A DNA stretch of 64,000 nt from the NCBI GenBank assembly GCA_013396655.1, contig WBMV01008393.1:186001-250000 (forward strand), given 5' to 3'. The stretch comes from Campylorhamphus procurvoides (taxonomy: Eukaryota > Chordata > Aves > Passeriformes > Dendrocolaptidae). Below the pieces are notes generated by a model. It was not told the origin of the DNA. It did not search any database and saw nothing but the letters and a program-made list of their open reading frames with translations. A program made the position numbers and the translations under genes. This document shows positions 33,590 through 45,695 of the stretch, piece by piece (position 1 is the stretch's first letter; every line of letters begins with the position of its first letter).

Positions 33590-33965
33590 TTGAATCTAAC
33601 CAGTTGGCCAGGCCCTACCTTATATATTATCTTTGGAATGTGAGTCATTTTGTTGGCTTTAGTTATTTCTTCCTCTGTAACATGGCACTCCTGACTGCGG
33701 CGGTATGTGGGAGCTATTTTTATTGGGTAGCACTGAAAGGAAGTGATGGATAGAGCTGGTTGGGAACACTTCAACAAACCCTTTTTGCAGAATTTCCAAG
33801 TCCCTACGGTGTGAAGTTCTTCACACAGAAAGAGCTGGTTGCAGATAATCTTTTAATTTCAAAGCAACGCCATGATTTTTTTTAAAATTAGCACGTTTTG
33901 GTGGTTTTTAACAGAAAGGTTCAACAGCTTCGGCCAAAATTATTTCATTTTGAAGTTAAAAGAGA
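33590..33965. promoter_or_regulatory. Candidate regulatory block with TEAD/AP-1 pair
   Basis: GGAATG at 33635-33640 (TEAD core) is fused to TGAGTCA at 33641-33647 (AP-1 core). To the right come 'CTGACTGCGGCGGTATGTGG' and AT-rich sequence to 33965. Repeat-free. Regulatory function is inferred from motifs. Confidence 0.35.
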
Positions 33966-36130
33966 TAAATTAAGCTGAAATGTCATTGGAGAAAGAGCAG
34001 CCAGGCCTGAGGAAGGAGCCATCCCAAGCATGCAAATCCAACTCCATCCCCTGCACAAATATGCACTTGATTTTTTTTTCCCCTTTAGATTCTGAGCTCT
34101 TGAAAGTTTCCAAGGCTTTGGCTTTTCATCCCCATTCAGAACAGTAGCTCCTTTTTCACTGCCTCTCCAAGAATTTCGGGAACATCAAAACCTTCCACTG
34201 GTTTTGGGGTGGGGTTGTTTTTGGCAGAACAAGCGGCGCGCTGTGCGAGCGAGGGCTTGGGAAGGCAGAATCCTCGAAACACCTCCTGCTCCAGGTCATC
34301 CTGCTGCTGCAGCCTGAGGTGGTGCGGTCAGAGGGAGTTGGTAAACCACAGGCTGGAAACCTCCCAGTCCCAGGTGCCCACAAAAGCCAAAAATTAAAAG
34401 GGTGTATCCTCAATGGATGACCAGCCACTCCTGAGACCCTGCCTTCCCCTGCGGGCTTTTCCTAACAGCTTTCAGAAGCACGGCCAGCTACAACTTAAGC
34501 AAAGCTGGCCAGTGATCTAGGAAACTCTTCAATTATAGATGAGCCCCAATAAACAGCCAGTGATTTGCTGGAAATTATCAAGTATAAATAATTGAGAAGC
34601 AGGGAGCTGGCCCAGAGGTACCCTTCTCTCTTGCTGATTCGCCTTAATGCATTTCCTTGATGCAGCTCCCTGCTGTGTGCCTAAGGAAGGCTGTGGGAGC
34701 AGCAGGATAATGGCCCTGGAGGAATGTGCTGACCTGCTTGGGAAGGGTTGGAAATATGTGACCATCTCCCAACCTGAAGGTGCAGCTGAGGGAAGGGGGT
34801 TAACCCAGCGAGCCAAAGCGTCACCCCACTTCCAGTCTGGAACTCAGGAATTCAAGGGAGTGTCCAGGGATTCTGCAGTCCCAGGGGACAATGGTCTTGG
34901 AAGAAGCTCATGTGGAAGGACTTCAGGCTGTGTTTGCTTCTTCATGGTGTCATTAAAGGATGGACTGAGCAGTGCAGGACAGGGAGCTGCCTGAGGCGGC
35001 TCAGGGCTGTCCTGGGAGAGGAGACAGCCAACTTCCAGCCTGGATAGGCATGGTCTGCAATGGCTTTTCCACCAGCTGAGGCCCAAAATGAGGGCAGCAA
35101 GAATTCCTGGGGTCTCAGCTCTAGGGCAGGGCATGACACAGACCCAAAACACCAACCCTGCAGCTCAGCAGGACCCAAAGACCACAGCACTGCACAGAAG
35201 TTCCTCCTCAGGGGGATGGGCCTTCAGCTCTTCAGGCAAAGGGGAAAGTTCTTTGGGAACACAGACCAAAACTGGCACCTTTGAGACATTTCCACGGAGT
35301 TTGTCAGATGAGGAAGTTGTACCAAGAGAGGATAATTTCCTTCTGTGCTGCTGGGTCAGAGATACCAAAAAAAGCCAAGGGGATGTACAGCAAAGCCCTC
35401 AAAGGGGCCCATAAAGAACCAAGAACATCCCCCATGCTCAACCATGGGTGACTCTAAGGGAATTTTGTTGTTAATACCCACCAGGTGTCCCACATCTTGA
35501 TGCTGATGCTCTTTTAATCTCTTTAATAAACCTGTGGGTGCTGCCACAGACCATATAAAACCTCCCATACCACAAAAATCAAGTCTCACTCAGATGTCTA
35601 AAACCTAATTCAGACCTAATTCCTCACTATTTTCTTTATAGCCTTAGTAAATTTGCAATTTACCTTATTGCAAAATAAATATCGAAGGTAAACACATGAA
35701 GTGCCCTCTGGAAGTGTCGGATTGTCCCTAAGAAACACTAAAATGTTCAGATTGACCCCCAGATTTGATCAGGTAAAGGAGGGAGTCTGCCTAAATAATT
35801 TTAAGATACTTTTCCAGTTTTAATATAACTGGGAATGCTGTGCTGCTCCTTGGCTGTCCATAAAACTCACATCCACTGGGAGAAGGAAGAAAAGTTAGAA
35901 TAAAAGAAGGAAAGAGAGACAAGTTTTTAAAAATAATTTAAAAAATTAAAGAAGAGATCCATAAATCTAGTGGGAGAGAAGGCTGGGGGTCATTACTGCT
36001 TTGTTCATGCCCCTTAGATCCACTGGACATCAATCTTTTTTCCACCAAAAACGGGAATTTCTAGGGATGCCTTAAGGCTGGCATGTAAGGAGGCAGGGCT
36101 TCAGAGAAGATCTTTCCACTCATTTGTGGC
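33966..36130. other. Noncoding, nothing identified
   Basis: No supportable gene. 35590-35950 is AT- and purine-rich. Frames on both strands at 34647-35414 overlap one another without domains. Confidence 0.35.
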
Positions 36131-36895
36131 CTGGTATTTTTTGATTTAAAGATGCTGGCAATCATTTCAAACCATCCCTCCCCTCCTCTGTACTGCAGAG
36201 AGGACACCAACATCTCGCCACGGGATAAGAACGCGCAACGGGATCAAAGATAGGGGATATTCACGTGGGGGTCAATTCAGCTCTTGGCCATCACCAGGCC
36301 TTCTGATTTCGGCAGAGGGAATACATTCTCCTCCCACAGATGGTCCCTGGCTGGCTCCTGCTCCCCAGCACTGGAGCAGCAGAGCAAAGGGAAGCTCCCA
36401 GTGCAAGGAGGTGGCTCTGGAGGCGGCCGTGTCTCCAAGGCCGGCGTCAGGGCAGCGTGGGCTGATGAAGTGTGAGTAGATGCCACAGCTCGTAGCTCTG
36501 CAGCTCGAAGGGAACGGTGCAAAGGGACACGGGACCAGGGCTCGCTATGCAGATTTTGCTCCATTATGTTTCGGAGCTGTTTTTTCTCTTTTCACTCCCA
36601 GCTATGGAAGACGCCAAAGCTGTTAAATATCAAGCGCGTATAATGGGAATCCCATAAGCTGGGGGAATGGCCAGGATTCAAGGATATGTCCAGAGGAGGA
36701 AAAAAACATCTCAGTAAGAAGAGAAAAATAAGAGAGAAATAAGCAGAGAGACGTGGGCAGAGGAGGAGGGGGAGAGATCAGACCAAAGACTTCTCATCGG
36801 CCATTCTGCTTTTTAGGTCACCGCTTAATGGCACCAAAATGATCTTTGTTATTGCTGCTGTTATGATTATCATTGTTATTAATTAGAGCTCTCCC
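36131..36895. promoter_or_regulatory. Noncoding block ending in SOX/homeodomain cluster
   Basis: 36690-36790 is purine-rich. At 36843-36885 CTTTGTTATTG and CATTGTTATTAATTA place two SOX-type cores (CTTTGTT, CATTGTT) next to a TAATTA homeodomain core. CpGs are retained at 36215-36260 and 36420-36445. Function is inferred. Confidence 0.35.
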
Positions 36896-37021
36896 CCTTG
36901 GTCCCAAGAATCTTTAAAGGACACAGTGAGCACACAAGGGAAGGGGTCCCTCAGGACCTCACCCTGCCCCTCCTCAGCCTCTCACACCCCTGCAGGCACT
37001 GCAGGATTATTGCCCTCAACA
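36896..37021. other. Short spacer
   Basis: No gene or repeat recognised between the SOX-like cluster and the CR1 fragment. Confidence 0.3.
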
Positions 37022-37153
37022 CTGGAAGTGTTCAAGGACAGGTTGGACAGGCCTTGGAGCAACCTGGTCTACTGGGAGGTGTCCCTGCCCATGGTGGGGA
37101 GGTTGCAACTGGATCATCTTTGGGGTCTCTTCCAAGCCGAGCCTTTCTATGAT
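37022..37153 (+). mobile_element. Short CR1 3' end
   Basis: 'CTGGAAGTGTTCAAGGACAG', 'GGAGCAACCTGGTCTACTGG', 'GAGGTGTCCCTGCCCATGG' and 'GTCTCTTCCAAGCCGAGCC', ending with TTTCTATGAT. It is strongly 5'-truncated and moderately diverged. Confidence 0.92.
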
Positions 37154-38990
37154 AACAGCACCACACGATGCCTTTTGCAATCCTACAGCACAACTGGCAC
37201 CACTGTGGATACATAAAACAACCAGAAAGACAAAGGAAAGGCTCTTCCCTTCTCATTCCAGCACATTTGGCTTTGTGGGGGGAAACATTATGCAACAGGA
37301 TGAGGGCAGGGAGAGGAAAAGCTAATTTTATTTCCTCAGCCACTTATCTGGGCAGCCCATCAGCAAATGCAGCTTTGCTCAAGTCTATCAATAATCATTT
37401 CAGATTCTGCTGGTTGGCTCCCTTTGCACAGGTAAAGCTGCAGTGGGGTTATTGCTGAGCCCCAGGGGCAGCTGATCTCAGCCCAGCCCTTGCTTTCCCT
37501 CCTCCAGCCCATGTCCAACACCAGCCTGGGAGCAGGGACAGCACCCCTTGGTGCCCCATGCACAGCACCAAGGCGTGGCTCTGCAAGGGGTTTGCATCTT
37601 GCACAACAAAACAAGGGCAAGAAGAAACAAAAAAATAAGCTGCACCACCCCTTACAACCTCAAATTCATTATGAAGTTTTGGGAAATAAAGGAACACTTT
37701 CATAGGAGGACAAGGCACAGTCAAATACACTGAGAAAGGATGGACTTCTGTATTTAGCAACACACTAACAATCAACCCCTTGTCAAAAACCATCTCCTCT
37801 TTCCTTATGTTCTTGAAATTACTTCCCTGTCTCAGGCAAAAGTCTGCAAGGAGAAAAAGGGTATTTCCCCTCCTCCTTTTTTCATAAAACAATCCATTTT
37901 GCTGCTTCAGACAAGCTGTTATTCATCTTGAACCTGTCCATCCCTCCCACTGGGAGCTCCAGATGGATTTACCAGCTAATCCAGTTAGTAGCTCCTGCCA
38001 GCCCTGGCATTCCAACATCCCCTGACACAAAGCTGGGGAAAACTGGCTGTGTGTGTTTGTGCATCTGTGTGTGCTCAGGCCAGAAAGGGAGACAGTGACC
38101 AAGGAATTGCACTACCCCAAAAGTCCCTTTCTTCTCTCAAAGCTGAACTGAACTTCCAAGCTCTGGCAGAAGCAGCTCAATAAAGGACAGTGATGCTGCC
38201 AGCAAAGGAGCATCAGCTCAGCACATCTTCTCTGTGTCCCTAAGCTTTCTGGTGTTGGTGTAAAGACAATGAATTATCTGATAATCCTCAGTATCCTCAG
38301 AAGATATAAAATATTGGCAGTCACAGCAGAGGTTCAAACAGTTTGAGCACCAAGGCTGGAGCTATTCAGTGACAGCCCTGCTCCCCTCAACCCCTCCTGT
38401 CCCCCAGGAATTTCCTTCCCTTTCCATGGGGATAAGCAGTTGGTTACACTAAAAAAATGAACTAAAAAAGATCAGAACTGCTGTTGCCACAATGTTCAGT
38501 TCACAGGGAATAAAGTTACAACCAAGGGAAAAACAACCATGGGAAAAACAACCAAGGGCTGATGGTGCCTGTGTGGTGTTGGCCCAGTGTTCTGGCCCAC
38601 AGCTGAGGGCAGAGCTGCTGCCTTGGCAGTGACAATGCAACTCTGGGGCCACACCTCCAAAAAACACCACTTTTCTAGGAAACAGCTTGGCCAGCTCTTC
38701 CTCCTGATTCCTCTCCCTTGATGGCAGGACGAGACTGATGGAGAGGAGTATTTGGAAGAGATAAGGAAGCCCGTGGAAGTGTCTCCTTGGTGAGTGTGCA
38801 GACACACTGGAGTGTTCCTGTGCTGCTGCTGCTGCAAGCACAAGGTGAGTTCCAAAATGACCTCAGACCACTGGATCAGCTCCTCAATTGCTAAGCCCCT
38901 GCCACTGCAGGTCCCCATTCCTTCCAGGAGATGCTGTGGCCGCAGTGGGAAGGGACCACAGCAAGCAGCACTAAGTGGGAAATGAGCAAG
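37154..38990. other. Noncoding, nothing identified
   Basis: No supportable gene. A minus frame at 38496-38996 overlaps another frame at 38449-38841, neither with domains. A short 15-bp tandem repeat is listed separately. Confidence 0.35.
38518..38558. repeat. Tandem repeat, 15-bp unit x2.7
   Basis: ACAACCAAGGGAAAA repeats with a single-base variant (CATGGG) in the second unit. Confidence 0.85.
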
Positions 38991-39054
38991 TGTCACGGAA
39001 CAAAATCAATAGCCTGGAGCCAACGCTGTTTCTCTCCCTTTCCTGTCTCTGATT

Positions 39055-39072
39055 TGTGTGTGTGTGTGTGTG
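39055..39072. repeat. (TG)9 microsatellite
   Basis: Nine perfect TG units. Confidence 0.95.
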
Positions 39073-39291
39073 AGTGACTCCAGGGCTTCTTTACCTCCTC
39101 CATCCCTTCTTTCCCCACCACTGCAAATGTTGCAGAGCATGATAAGCAAAGCTGGTGTCCAAGCCACCAGACAAGCCCATCACTGCAATGAGAGCGACTG
39201 CGAGAGACGGGAGCCTGCGGGCTCATCAAGCTGGCCTGGCGCTGCCCAGCCTCGTGCACACCAAGATGCCAATCTCGCCTCCCTTCCATCC

Positions 39292-39309
39292 CTCCTCCTC
39301 CTCCTCCTC
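39292..39309. repeat. (CTC)6 microsatellite
   Basis: Six perfect CTC units, flanked by more pyrimidine-rich sequence. Confidence 0.9.
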
Positions 39310-40330
39310 TTTGGCAGCCCAGTCTCCTCACCCTCCTCCCCCTGCCACGCTCCCCTCTCGCCCCCCTTTCCCCCAGCCCTGCTCAGCACCAGAGGAACGC
39401 CAGCCCGGGCCACATCCCAGCCCTTCTCCCTTAACGGTTCTGATGGGAAATGCCCAGCAGGCTGAAGCTTTCCTAGAAAAGCAAGGGCAGGTCGGAAGGC
39501 ATATGGTTGCTGTCCTCTAAGCTCCGGGTGACAAGGTCTGTGATGCTGCATCCTTCCCAGGCAGAAAGGAGGGGGAAAAAAGGCAGAGAGAGAGAAAAAT
39601 CTCCTGCTTGGGCTTTGGGAACTCCCAAGGCATTCCCTGCAGGGAATGAACCTCTCTGACCCCGTGCCACACTGCTGGGCACGGATCACACCACTCTGGG
39701 GTGCCAGAGTCTGGCCCTGTCTTCAGATGAGGATTTCAAAAGGGAGAGTTGGACACAGGCTGGTAATTTTTAACACAATCGTGGTCCATGACAGCTCTTT
39801 GGCTGCCTCTCCTCCCTGACCCAGAATCACAGGGGTTTAGGCATGTTTGGTGCTGAAACACAAAGAGAGCCCAGAAAATGCCTCGGTGTTTTCCCAGCTT
39901 CTACCTGGGCTTAGTTGCACTCCCAAGATTACCTAAGACCTGCTGGAATGGGGACTGAGCTGTGCTTGGATGTCCAGGCTGCTCCTGCCTGGAGAATGAG
40001 ACCACCCTGTCACTCTGGATAACCAAATCCAATGGCTGGAAAGCAGCAGGATGAGGTTTGTCCCACTTGCTTTACAGAGCCCACGCCACATCCTCAGCCC
40101 CAGCCCTCTCTGCTCGTGGTATGAAGGGAAATCTGCAATTCCAGGTTGTGTTTTGCCCCGAGGTAAAGGATCAGCTCCGAATATTTCACTGCAGGACTTT
40201 TACAGGGTTGTCTCTCAACAGCAGCGTGTTCCCATAAAACACAGAATGGAACGACATGTATTTCCTCCTCAAATGAGCACAAGGGCTCTTCTTTCATCCA
40301 AATGACTTCCCTCTACATACAAATCCACTG

Positions 40331-40735
40331 ATCTCTCTTACTATGCCAACATAAAGTTTCTTTCCAAACCATAGACCTCACCTTTAATAATCAATATTTC
40401 CTTCCCACTTGCTCAGCTTTCAAGGTCATACACTGAACAGATTAATCACACTTTGGAGAACTCTCCTCCTCTTAGGTTGGTGCTAGCACTGGCATTAGGT
40501 GGAATTTGAAGCAAAAACACCCTGAACAGGGCTTGGGTTTGTCTTCCCGATGGAATGTTAGGCCAAGAAAAAGAAACTGCTGTTTGTCCAGAGTAAAAGG
40601 GCAAATAAAATAATTTCCAGGCTCTTGAAGAAGCTATTACATACAGTGAATGAGATGAAAAATTACTTGATGACAGTGGCCTTTTAAAATGCTACCGAGA
40701 GCAGGAGCAATGAGCAGTTAGCCAAAGGCTATCTG
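40331..40735. promoter_or_regulatory. AT-rich candidate regulatory block
   Basis: Repeat-free sequence with 'CCTTTAATAATCAATATTTC' near 40381, 'GAACAGATTAATCACACTTT' near 40435 (TAATC core) and 'TGAAAAATTACTTGATGACA' near 40656. No coding sign. Confidence 0.3.
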
Positions 40736-42600
40736 TGTTCTGCTACTCCTACATGTGCTCACAGCTCCTGCTTTGGAGAAGTCCATTCTCAACATGACAC
40801 TGGATTCCTGACACAGAACAACTGCCTGTAACCCCACGTGCCACCTTCTCCACCGATTCCATACAGGAGCTTTTCAAATTATTCCTACAAGTGGGCTCCT
40901 TGCATACCACAACACTGGGTTGGAATGCAGGGCGAGCTGAAGGCAAAGGGAAAGGGGAGAAAAAGCAAAGGGAAGCAGAAGGAAAGTTTGGAAACATTTT
41001 TTTGCATCTTTCAAAGAAAACCAATGTCTCTATTATCCTGCTGATTTGTGTCCTAGAAGCAGAGAAATGAATTAGTTACACCATCATTGCAGGGAAGCTG
41101 CAGCCACAGCACTGAATGAGGTTATCTGCTCCTGATGGGCTTGAGCCAGAGACTTCACCCCTGAACCAGGAATGTGTTGGCTTGGACAGCACCCATTCCA
41201 GGGGGGAAACACAAGAGCTTGCCAACCATAACACCCCAGATCTGTTCAGTCTTGGTCTAAGGTGGACTTCACCTTGGAATTTCCCAGCCCTGACCTGAAA
41301 CTGGCTATAGTCTGAATGGAGCTCACCCCACTGGAAACGGTCGGTGAGATCTTCCTTGGGAGATGGGACATTTAACGGGCTGACATCTCTCCAGACCTCA
41401 CTGGCTTTCCAACAAGGGCTGGCTTTGAGCCTGGCATTCCAACATGCAGCCTTCCCACCCCCTGCCCTGCTGTTAAGCACTGCTTTACCTGCACCAGGCT
41501 CCAGGAGCACTCCAGCAATCCCAGAGACAATAATTCCAACCATCCCCTGTCTTGGAGGCAAGTGAAGCTTATTGCCCTTCTGGAGCAGAGAGATCCATTA
41601 CTCAGAGGGAGCTGACAGGAGCTGGAGAAGGTCAGGCAGTAATGAAGTGGCCGTGGTTTGGAGCAGAACCTTCCAGCCCAGTAGCCCAGACCCCCATTTA
41701 ATCTACTCCACTGCTCCATAACCAGTTTTTGTTTCCCAAGGAGAAGCAGAAGAGTAACGACCGTGACTTACCAAATGTCTAAACACACACTGGGGGGAAA
41801 AGAGTGTGCTGGGTTGTCTGAGTGTTCCAAACTGGGCAGCTCTCCTGTGTTCATTTCTCCTGCCATGTCACTAAGAATTACAACCTGCCTAACTGCCTAA
41901 GCACGTTGAGAACATATAATCATAATTACAGTGTCAGAATTCCCTCGGAGAGCCGAGCAAGAGCTTGTTTCCTGAAGCAGCTTGGGGAGAAGAGACTGCG
42001 ACTACAATTTGCCCATTCTTCCCTAAGCCCAAAACTCGTGGGTGTATTTACAATTCCAGCTGAAGGGGCAGAGAGGAGCCACCTGCACAGGGCTCCTGAC
42101 AGCCCTGACATGTCTGTGACACCACAGCAAGGGCAAGTGACAACAGATTCTGGTGTCACTCCATAAGGGGAACCCCCGAGCTTTGTGTCCACAGCTCTTG
42201 GAACAAAAGTCACCATCCAGAACACCTGAATGCCTTTGACCAGGGTAGGTCACTGCACCTTCCCCCAGCCTGGCAAACTCATGGCTCATTTCATGCCCAG
42301 AGTCTCCCACCCTGATGATTTCTCCCTTTTATGCTCCGCTAGAGAGTGAGCACATCACTTGCCAAGGAATATCAGCTCCCCCTCTCCCTCTGCCAAGCAC
42401 ACTCACCCTGCAGAAGTGCTCCCCAAAAGGCCACCCAAAGAAGCCTCTGAGCCACTCTCAGTGTCTTCTCTCCGGGCCAGGAAGGGGTTAAAGCCACCAG
42501 GGCAACAACAACAGCAAAGATCCTGAACATCATTTCATGCAAATGACCTTTCAGTGGCTTCCTGTGCTTCACTGTGCTCTTGTCTGCCAGGGCCCCGGGG
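40736..42600. other. Noncoding, nothing identified
   Basis: Frames at 41076-41561 minus and 41344-41565 plus overlap without domains. 41870-41945 is AT-rich. No CR1 or array is recognised. Confidence 0.35.
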
Positions 42601-43000
42601 CCTTCCAAACCTGGGGCTAGATTTTAACTCATCTCCCCTTATCTGCTTGACTGACTGTCAGCCTCGCACATCTCCCTGCTTGTGATGAAGGCCTTAATTA
42701 GTGCTTGTCTGTTTACCCTTTTCCTATTGCCACCTCTCTTCTCCTCTCCCTCTCTCGCTATTCTTCTCCTTTCTCTCTCCCTCTCCCATCACCCTGGGGC
42801 TTGTTTGCTTAGCTGGGCATCTCTTGTTTACTCAGTAGGGAGGTTATAATATATGTAAATAAAGTAAGCCAAAACTCCATAAAAAGATATCACATACAAG
42901 GTTTTTTTTAAAAAAATACCAACACACGAACATATTTTTGCGTTCAGAAACACTGCTAAAGCTGACCTTGCTTTTCCCCAACAAACCAACCCCTTTTGCT
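42601..43000. promoter_or_regulatory. Pyrimidine tract and AT-rich block
   Basis: 42731-42787 is nearly pure CT. Around it lie 'GGCCTTAATTAGTGCTTGTC' (42690), 'GGTTATAATATATGTAAATA' (42842) and a T8A7 self-complementary run at 42903-42917. The block is repeat-free apart from the simple tracts. Confidence 0.3.
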
Positions 43001-44480
43001 GCCTTCACAGTTCAAAGGCAATAAGGAAACAGCTGATTTTCACCTTCTCTCTGCTCCTTTTTTTTTTTTTGGAGGCTTTATTACCCCAAAGCACACGGGC
43101 AGTGCTTTGGGATCCCCCAGCACCTGCTGAGTTGATGTTTTGGAGCAAACACACCCAGGGTTCAATCCCCCTGTACCAGAGCACCTGCCCCACCAGGCCT
43201 TCTGCTTGGAGAGGGGATGAAAACGTGTAAAACTTGTGCAGCTTTCGTGACAGGCAGCAATAATGGAAGTGGAAAGATCAGGTAGGTTTTTCTCCCCTCA
43301 AATAAATACATTGGCTAGCAATTTGCTGCTAAAATCATTCCAAGAAACTGCAAGTTGCAGAGAAGAAAGAAATATTCAAATATAGGCTGAGCATGCAGCT
43401 CTCAGTGGTTTCCTAGACTCACAGGGTCACCTCAGTGTGATGGGCACACGACACAGCCTGGAACTCCTGAGACCAGAGCCCTGTGCTGAGTGTGCCAGAG
43501 ACACATGAGGAGACCCCACGTGTGCTGAAGGTGTTATTAAACAAGCCAAAACACAGCAGGGAAGGATAAAGTCAACACCAGCTGTTTGCTCAAGCAGGGC
43601 CTGCATCTTCCAAATGCCAGGCTGGGGATTATCCAGGGGACTTTACCCTCTTCACTGTCCTTGCTGTAAAATGACATGGTCAAACCCATCTGCTTCCTAC
43701 AGCTGATCCTCAAGCAGCCCCTGGAATGTCTTGTCCTCACAGGGGGCAATCCCAGCCACTCTTTGCCCCAAAGCCCAGGTTTTGGAGAGGTCCCTCCCAG
43801 GCTTTCCCCCTCCTTGGCACAACCAGAAGCCGTTGGAACATCCCTGCCAAAGGTGCCATGTCCCCAAAACTGCTATGGTGAGTTTATTCTGCACCTGCCA
43901 GCCTGATGTGCCATTGACAGAATGCTGGAGAGCCCTGAGGACACAAAATCAGTGAGTGCAGAGGGGGCAGTCATGAAATCAGGAATTTGAGGTGCTGTGG
44001 ATAAGCTGGCCATGGTTTCCATATCCTTCCCCAATAATCAGGGACTAAAGGCAGCCTGGCTGGGGAGAACTCTCTCTTATATCCCTTGAAAATAGGATGC
44101 AGTGTGCATTCCTGCTGGGAAATCTGAACTGCAGGGTGTTCCCTGCCCTGTTCCCCCCTTTGGAAAAGCTGCTTCATACCCATTATATGGCTCCTAAAAT
44201 TCACTTTGTGGCTGGATGTTTAGTAAAGGCTGTCAGGGCTGGACTGGGACGTGTGTAGGTGTGAGGATCCAAAGAGGAGCTGTGACCATCCACTCAAACA
44301 CACGGTGCAGGAGAGTCCTGCACTGCTCCCAGTGCTTGCCAAAGGAGTTTCCAGACTTATCAAACATCACAGGAAATAGCAAAGTTCAGGGGCTGCCAAA
44401 GAGCAAAGGACAGGAGAGAACAGCTCTGCCATTAGGAGGCAAAAGCCATTAGCTTTAAGGGGAATAATGTGCTCAGGTCA
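43001..44480. other. Noncoding, nothing identified
   Basis: A poly-T run lies at 43059-43070. No supportable gene or CR1. Confidence 0.35.
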
Positions 44481-44484
44481 TGGG

Positions 44485-44591
44485 AGAGACAGGGAAAAAG
44501 AATATGGGATTGGTAAAGGAAAGAAAAGCAGGGAAGGAAGATGAGGAAGAGACAGGAGGGAAAACAGCAAAAAAAAGAAAGAAAAAAAGAA
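44485..44591. repeat. Purine-rich tract
   Basis: About 107 bases that are almost all A and G, ending in runs of A broken by single G. Such mirror-like purine tracts can form triplex DNA; no function is implied. Confidence 0.7.
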
Positions 44592-45220
44592 GTTTCTCTC
44601 TGATAGAGAATTACCAGAATAAAATCATTAATATTGGGGAATAATGCACACCCTGCAGTGATGTCTGGAACAGACAGAGCGTTGGGGCTGGGGAGAAGGG
44701 AACAGAGGCACTGAGGTCCATAAAAACACACTGAAAAACCAAGGGCCAGAAACAGAGAGCCAATGCCATCTCCTGTGACAGCTGGAGGTGTTTCTGGGTT
44801 GGTTCTTGGAGACATGGCATTTTACACCTTCAGCTGCAGGTGGATCCACTGCCAGCTACGAACATGTCACGAAGCAGAGCCACAAGGTCCTTTTTAACTG
44901 GGTTCACAGCAATTTTAGGGCCAACTTGCAAGGATTTGTAACAGTGAGAATTGCAGAGACTACACACTGTTTAACAGGGGGTGTGTTACAACACTGCCTG
45001 CCCTTCAGGTGCTCAGGATCCCCAGCTGCCTGTTGGGGCCTGAGCTCCAGGATCTCAGTTTGTCCTGATCGTATCTTCTAAGACCTGCAAATTGCACGAG
45101 TTGCGTCACTGCAGGGCTATAAACCCCAGTGACACAGCGGGTGAGAACCACCACACCTCAATCCTGCAGCAACTGGGGCAGGGAGCCATCACTGCATTCC
45201 CCTTGGCTTCCAGGGTGGAA
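44592..45220. other. Unique sequence before the minisatellite
   Basis: No gene recognised. A short string CTATAAACCCCA at 45118-45129 resembles the 'CTATAAACCCCA' found inside the divergent minisatellite units, so part of this sequence may be related to the ancestral unit. Confidence 0.35.
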
Positions 45221-45689
45221 GGGCTGCAGTCTCCTCAGAAACCCCACAAGGGAAAAGGGCTGCAGTCTCCTCAGAAACCCCACAAGGGAAAAGGGCTGCA
45301 GTCTCCTCAGAAACCCCACAAGGGAAAAGGGCTGCAGTCTCCTCAGAAACCCCACAAGGGAAAAGGGCTGCAGTCTCCTCAGAAACCCCACAAGGGAAAA
45401 GGGCTGCAGTCTCCTCAGAAACCCCACAAGGGAAAAGGGCTGCAGTCTCCTCAGAAACCCCACAAGGGAAAAGGGCTGCAGTCTCCTCAGAAACCCCACA
45501 AGGGAAAAGGGCTGCAGTCTCCTCAGAAACCCCACAAGGGAAAAGGGCTGCAGTCTCCTCAGAAACCCCACAAGGGAAAAGGGCTGCAGTCTCCTCAGAA
45601 ACCCCACAAGGGAAAAGGGCTGCAGTCTCCTCAGAAACCCCACAAGGGAAAAGGGCTGCAGTCTCCTCAGAAACCCCACAAGGGAAAAG
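45221..45689. repeat. Minisatellite, 36-bp unit x13, homogeneous
   Basis: Thirteen consecutive 36-bp units start at 45221 and are, as read, identical. Each begins GGGCTGCAGTCTCCTCAG and ends with an AAACCCC...GGGAAAA half. Because 36 is a multiple of three and the unit has no stop in several frames, it produces long open frames on both strands (45092-45757, 45129-45797 plus; 45158-45724, 45189-45764 minus). These are artefacts of the repeat, not genes. Identity suggests recent expansion or conversion, or collapse during assembly. Confidence 0.97.
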
Positions 45690-45690
45690 N
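45690..45690. other. Single ambiguous base (N)
   Basis: The only N in the window. It sits at the junction between identical and divergent repeat units, where an assembler would be expected to fail, so array length is uncertain. Confidence 0.95.
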
Positions 45691-45695
45691 TAAAA

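Larger units (their letters stand above)
38991..40330. other. Noncoding with two microsatellites
   Basis: No gene recognised. A 169-codon minus frame (39180-39689) runs through a CTC microsatellite and gives an Arg-rich string, typical of a repeat translation. Plus frames cover the same bases. Confidence 0.35.

Noticed and set aside
33355..33777. 140-codon minus-strand frame across a candidate conserved block
   Set aside because: The block's features (TEAD/AP-1 cores, AT-rich) fit noncoding function better; no domain and no splice sites I could support.
45097..45145. Promoter with TGCGTCA and TATAAA before the minisatellite
   Set aside because: Motifs are short, there is no gene downstream, and the TATAAACCCC string is explained by similarity to the repeat unit.
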